Notes under the pieces: generated by a model
The model's input: the letters and a program-made list of their open reading frames with translations, nothing else
Database searches by the model: none
Told to the model about the DNA's origin: nothing
Program-made: the position numbers and the translations under genes
DNA from: Candidatus Gracilibacteria bacterium GN02-872
GTDB lineage: Bacteria > Patescibacteriota > Gracilibacteria > BD1-5 > UBA6164
DNA: 64,000 nt
Direction of reading: 5' to 3'
Assembly: GCA_003260325.1 (NCBI GenBank)
Contig: MOLU01000006.1
Span: forward strand, 1 to 64,000
In this document: piece by piece, positions 59,902-64,000 of the stretch
Layout: each line of letters starts with the position of its first letter
How positions within the stretch are numbered: position 1 is the first letter of the stretch

Positions 59902-60753
59902 ATGAAAAAAATAATTTTTGTTGTTTTATCAATATTTTTACTAAACTCTTGTGAAACAAAAAATAATACAAATATTTCTAAAGATAATACTTCAACTTGA
60001 CTCATTTCTAATGAAAATATTGAAAATCTTAAAAAAGATGATTTAGAAAAATGAAAAAAATTAATAAATAAAATAATAACTCAAATGTGAGATACAACTT
60101 TACCTGAAAATCAAAGAGAAATTTTAATTGATTTCAGTGAACCTGTTTATCTTAGACTTCATGATGATTGAAGTTTTTCTGAACTTGTTTATGATGAAAA
60201 AACTGATACTGTTATTCCTACAAAATCTAGAAAAAGTATAAATAAAATGCAGAAACTTGATAAAATTCTCTATCCTATACTTTCTGAAAATGAAGCTGTT
60301 TGTAAAGCTTGAGAGAAAAAAATGACTGTTGAGTGATGATATTATACTGCTTGTTTAGCTGATTATTATGAATGATGTGGTGATGGTATGTGATGTTGAT
60401 GAAACAAAGATGATAACTGAGAAAACTCAACTCAATATTTTATTCCTGAAGTAAATTTAGTTGATAATAGATTAAATAACTATATAGGTCCTTCTTGGCA
60501 TTGAAGTTTTAATGATGAAAAGAATCGTCTTGTAATTAATAAAATAGCTAAAAATCCTTTTTGAAATCAAGACAACTATTATTGAAAATTATATTATTTT
60601 AAAAATATTATTTTCCTAGATTTTTATGATAAAGATTTTAAATATCTTTACACAGAAGTTTTTATGTTTAATTGAAAAAAATCAATTGGATTTAGATATA
60701 ATAAATACCTAAAAGATCATAGGAGATTCCTTGAAACTGTCCATATGAAATAA
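59902..60753 (+). CDS. Hypothetical lipoprotein, 283 aa
   Basis: MKKIIFVVLSIFLLNSC is a lipoprotein signal with lipobox LNSC. The mature part holds a Cys/Gly-rich segment ACLADYYEGCGDGMGCGGN in which most glycines are TGA, and a second Cys (AVCKAGEK) upstream, so disulfides or metal binding are possible. No family recognised. Divergent from rpoB, and 100 bp before mltG on the same strand. Confidence 0.7.
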
Positions 60754-60855
60754 TAAACTTTTGTTTGTTATTTTTTTGTAATATTTTTGCAAAAATTTGG
60801 AATAATAAACTTTATAAGTATAATAAAAAATATCTTAATCTTTGAAAAAAATAAA

Positions 60856-61908
60856 ATGAATTTCAGACAAAATGCATTAAACAGACAAAAAAAACCAAGT
60901 AAAAATTATATTTTTTATATCTTAGTAATTGTTATAATTCTATGATTTTCAGTAAAATACAAATATGATAACTTCCCAACTGAAACTGAAATAAAAGAAA
61001 GTAGAAGCATTATAATCAAAAAATGAGATACTTTTTCTACCCTTGGAGAAAAAATTCCTGAGTTTAACAGTATTTTTTATAAATTATACATAAGATTTAA
61101 TCCTCCGAGTTTTGAATTGAAAGAATGAAGTTATAAAATAGAAAAATGAAAAAATATTATTGAAACAATTGAAAGTTTGAAAAAAACAGCTCCATTAACA
61201 AATAATGTAACAATTCTAGAATGATGGAATATTTATGATATAGATAAAACTTTGGCTAGCAAATGACTTATTTCAGAGTGAGAGTACATAAATTACGTTA
61301 CAAGTTCAGAAAAAATAGTAGCTTTGAAACAATTTTTTCCTTTTTTAGATTTAAATTTAGAAAGTTTAGAAGGTTATTTATATCCTGATACTTATAGTGT
61401 TGATTCTGCAACTTTCAAAATAAATAATTTTGTAATTATGCAACTTGAGGAATTTGAGAAAAAAGTTTATGAAAAGCTTTTCAAAGATAAACATGATAAC
61501 AAAACTATTTATGATGTTATAAATTTAGCTTCAATTGTGGAGAAAGAGGAAAGCATAACTGAAAATAAAGCAACAGTTGCTTGAATTCTCAAAAAAAGAT
61601 TAAATGCTTGATGGCAAATTTGAGCTGATGCTACAGTTTGTTATGCTTTTAAACTACCTACAAAAGAATGTACTCCAAAAAAGGTTTTAGAGTATCTGTA
61701 TGAAAAAAATGATTACAATACAAGACAAAAAAAATGACTTCCAAAAACTCCAATCTGAAATCCTAGTTATGAGACTATTGAAGCAACTCTAAATGATAAA
61801 AAAACAGAATATTGGTATTATCTACATGATTTATCTGGAAAAATTTATTATTGAAAAACTGATGCAGAGCACGAAGCAAATAAAAAAAATTTTATGAATA
61901 AAAAATAA
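60856..61908 (+). CDS. mltG: Endolytic murein transglycosylase MltG
   Basis: 350 aa. A short cytoplasmic part and anchor (NYIFYILVIVIILGFSVKYK) are followed by the LysM-like start KKGDTFSTLGEKI. The YceG fold shows LEGYLYPDTYSV, INLASIVEKEESITENKATV (catalytic Glu in EKEE), GADATVCYAF, KKGLPKTPIGNPSYETIEAT and YYLHDLSGKIYYGKTDAEHE. It cuts nascent glycan strands and sets their length. Normal size. Works with the PBP seen at 29006. Glycines mostly TGA. Confidence 0.94.
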
Positions 61909-61926
61909 ATTTTAATTTAAAAAATT

Positions 61927-62814
61927 ATAAATAAAAAAATATTAGCAATTTGAATAATTTCAAGTTTAACTTTACTTTCTTGTACACAAAACAATTCTGA
62001 AAATACAGTAAATAATTCTTGAGCAACTGAGCATAGAAAATAATGCTTCTTGAGCTCTAGATAACACTATAAATAATATTTCAAATATAGATAAAGCAAA
62101 AGCTATTTTAAAAGCATTTGAAAACAATAATGCAGAAGTTACAAAATACATGAATTCTGAAAAATATATACAACACAATTTGTGAGCAGCTGATTGAGTA
62201 GAAGCATTTAAAAATACTATTGCTTTTTTCAAAGATAAAGGTGTTGGTGTAGGGATTTTAAGAGAATTTGAAGATTGAGATTTTATAATTTTACATTCAA
62301 ATTATAATTATTGAGATTTTGAAACTTCAACTTTTGATGTTTTTCGTTTTGAAAATGGTTTAGCAGTAGAGCATTGGGATAATTCTCAAGTTATCACTGA
62401 AAATAGTGTAAACTGAAGTTCTATGATTGCTTGAGGAAATGAGTTAACAGATTTAGGAAAAACTGATAAAAATAAAGAATTGGTTGAAAAGTTTGCAAAT
62501 GATGTTTTAAAAGATAAAAAAACTGAAGATATTGAAAAATATTTTTCAAGTAAATTTATACAACACGATCCAGCAACAGCAGCCTGAACAGCTGGAATAA
62601 AAAAGCTCTTGAAAAAATAAATTATGAAAAAATTCACAAAATCCTTTGACAATGAAATTTTGTTTTAGTGATGAGTGAAGCAAAAATTTGATGAGAATCT
62701 AGTTCAATTTATGATTTATATCGCTTAGAAGATTGAAAAATAATTGAACACTGGGCTACAACAGAAAAAATTCCACCAAAAACTGAATGGAAAAACCAAA
62801 ACTGAAAATTTTAA
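61927..62814 (+). pseudogene. Frameshifted lipoprotein with two SnoaL/NTF2-like domains
   Basis: Three defects are visible. The expected start codon is ATA (61927) with an in-frame TAA just upstream. The frame shifts near 62030. It shifts again in an A6 run near 62600. Conceptual repair gives a signal NKKILAIGIISSLTLLSC (lipobox LLSC), a first domain with YIQHNLGAADGVEAFKNTIA and AVEHWDNSQ, and a second with KFIQHDPATAAGTAGIKKLL and KIIEHWATTEK. These are SnoaL-like polyketide-cyclase-type folds, in tandem. TGA-Gly codons throughout. Homopolymer sequencing error could explain part; three separate lesions favour real decay. Confidence 0.75.
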
Positions 62815-62819
62815 GAAGT

Positions 62820-62852
62820 AAAAGGTTCACTTTGCTGTGAGCCTTTTTGTTT
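62820..62852 (+). terminator. Terminator of the SnoaL-like pseudogene
   Basis: AAAAGGTTCAC-TTTGCT-GTGAGCCTTTTT hairpin, with a G-T pair. Confidence 0.8.
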
Positions 62853-62966
62853 ACTTCAAATATACAACCAATTAAAATATTTTTTAAAAAATAATAAAAA
62901 TTTTTATTTTCCATTTTTTCTATTTTTAAGTATAATCTGAAAAATATTTTTTAAGTTTTTTAGAAT

Positions 62967-63941
62967 ATGAAAAGATTTTTTATTTTTTTAGGAATTTTTA
63001 TCAGTGTTTTGTGTGTAATTTACACTTTTAAAGGATTATTTTTTACAAAGCATATCTGACATTTCAAAACTTCAGCTGGAAAACTTGAGTATTTCAAATA
63101 TTATGATGAAATAATGAAAAGTATCCCAAGTCCAACAAGTACGCATCAAATAGAGACTGCTTGGGGTGATGTATTTGTTTATGAATGGAGAAATCAAAAT
63201 GCAAAAGATTTTTCACCAATAATTTTGCTTTCAGGTCATAGTTCAGGAACACCTATGTGGTCAGAAAATTTAGAATATTTCACAAAAAATCACACTGTTT
63301 TTTCAATTGATACTTTGTGAGATGTTTGAAAATCTGTACAAAATGTTCCTTTAGAAAATGGTGATGATTCACTTTGGCTTGCTGAAGCGATAGAAAAGCT
63401 TTGAATTAAAAAAGCTCATTTTGTAGGGCATTCGTTTGGAGCTGGATATTTGGCAAATTTTGCTGTAAAAAATCCTGAAAAAGTAGAAAGTTTGACGCTT
63501 TTGGAACCAGCCATTGCTTTAAATGGTCTTTCATTTAAAACTATGTTTTGGACTACTATAAGCAGTATTTGATTTTTCCCTGAGTCTTGGAAAAACTATG
63601 CACTAGCTCAAATCTCTTGAGAAGATTCAGAAAATATTTCTACTGAAAATCCTCTAGCTCAAATGATAAAAGCGGCAAGTACAGAATTTTCAAGCTCTCT
63701 ACCAAGCCCAAACACACTTTCAGCTGAGGAATTAAAAAATATAAACTTTCCTGTTTATGTTGCTCTTTCTGGTAAATCTGCAATAACAGGAAAAGCTGCT
63801 GAAGATGCTGCAAAGCTTATCCCAAATGCAACTGTAAAAGTTTGGGAAAACACAAGCCACTCACTTCCAATGGAAGTAAAAGAGGAGCTTGCAAAAGATC
63901 TAGAAATTTTTTGGAAAAAAATTGATTTTACTAAAAAATAA
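62967..63941 (+). CDS. Alpha/beta hydrolase, membrane-anchored
   Basis: 324 aa. FFIFLGIFISVLCVIYTFKG is an N-terminal anchor or signal. The hydrolase part has LLSGHSSGTPMWSENLEYFT, IDTLGDVGKSV, nucleophile elbow VGHSFGAGYLANF (Ser), an acidic region near LEPAIAL or LSGKSA, and the His in WENTSHSLPMEVKEE. The start at 62967 is chosen over the Met at 63114 because the frame upstream, read with TGA as Gly, gives a good anchor. Substrate unknown. Gly codons mix TGA and GGN. Confidence 0.85.
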
Positions 63942-63976
63942 TTATAATTAAAAATATTATTTTCTAAAAAAATAGA

Positions 63977-64000
63977 ATGAAAAAATTTACAAATATAACA
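63977..64000 (+). CDS. Start of a gene cut by the window edge
   Basis: ATG followed by seven open codons (MKKFTNIT) after an A-rich leader like that of other genes here. Too short to identify; may be nothing. Confidence 0.25.

Overview
The window looks like chromosome from an AT-rich, small-genome Patescibacteria/CPR bacterium of the lineages that read UGA as glycine (NCBI code 25: Absconditabacteria/SR1 or Gracilibacteria/BD1-5). The evidence is direct. Most long genes are interrupted by in-frame TGA at positions where conserved proteins have glycine, for example NADFDGDQM of RpoC, the KTG box of the penicillin-binding protein, the GHGVG motif of the SpoIID domain, and the Gly before the prepilin cleavage site. 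All coding coordinates below were built by reading TGA as Gly and stopping only at TAA/TAG. I cannot decide between the two phyla without a 16S tree.

Layout. 1-1800: a 16S rRNA gene on the minus strand, with a 37-bp perfect inverted repeat as processing stem and a consensus promoter. 2000-9260: a small terminated gene, an uncharacterised coiled-coil gene, terC, a PGRP-amidase/SpoIID fusion, a membrane-anchored protein, a U32-like protein and a tiny two-gene cassette. 9415-11734: acetyl-CoA synthetase and a broken SPFH gene. 11736-16098: an accessory block (TetR regulator, alpha/beta hydrolase, two CPBP proteases, a Cys-nucleophile hydrolase) with almost no TGA-Gly codons, so probably acquired from a standard-code donor. 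16200-24000: the galU-yvcK-fhs operon, a lipoprotein and a metG-ferredoxin operon. 24000-24480: three tandem terminated mini transcription units, two of which carry an SD followed by ATG-AAR-TAA. 24590-31350: STE24-like protease, Tat-type L,D-transpeptidase, cysS with a small ferredoxin, tRNA-Phe and a class B PBP. 31476-31875: rpsO with leader. 31889-37910: a type V-A CRISPR operon (cas12a, cas4, cas1, cas2) with no array in the window. 37943-49644: rel, a pilin-like gene, gatB, HPF, HIT, a solute-binding protein, hemW, a TRM9-like methyltransferase and argS. 49746-59821: a polytopic membrane protein, then rpoC and rpoB with a structured leader. 59902-64000: a lipoprotein, mltG, a doubly frameshifted SnoaL-like pseudogene and an alpha/beta hydrolase.

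How it fits together. The core genes cover transcription, translation, the stringent response and peptidoglycan building and remodelling (PBP, MltG, L,D-transpeptidase, amidase/SpoIID, GalU). Metabolic genes are few (Acs, formate-THF ligase, ferredoxins). Promoters repeatedly show TTGACA-like and TATAAT-like boxes with exactly 16 bp between them. The 16S 3' end has drifted away from the canonical anti-SD. Most genes have no SD, while a small set of compact gene cassettes has a strong AAGGAG. Those cassettes and the minigene array are the most unusual material here.
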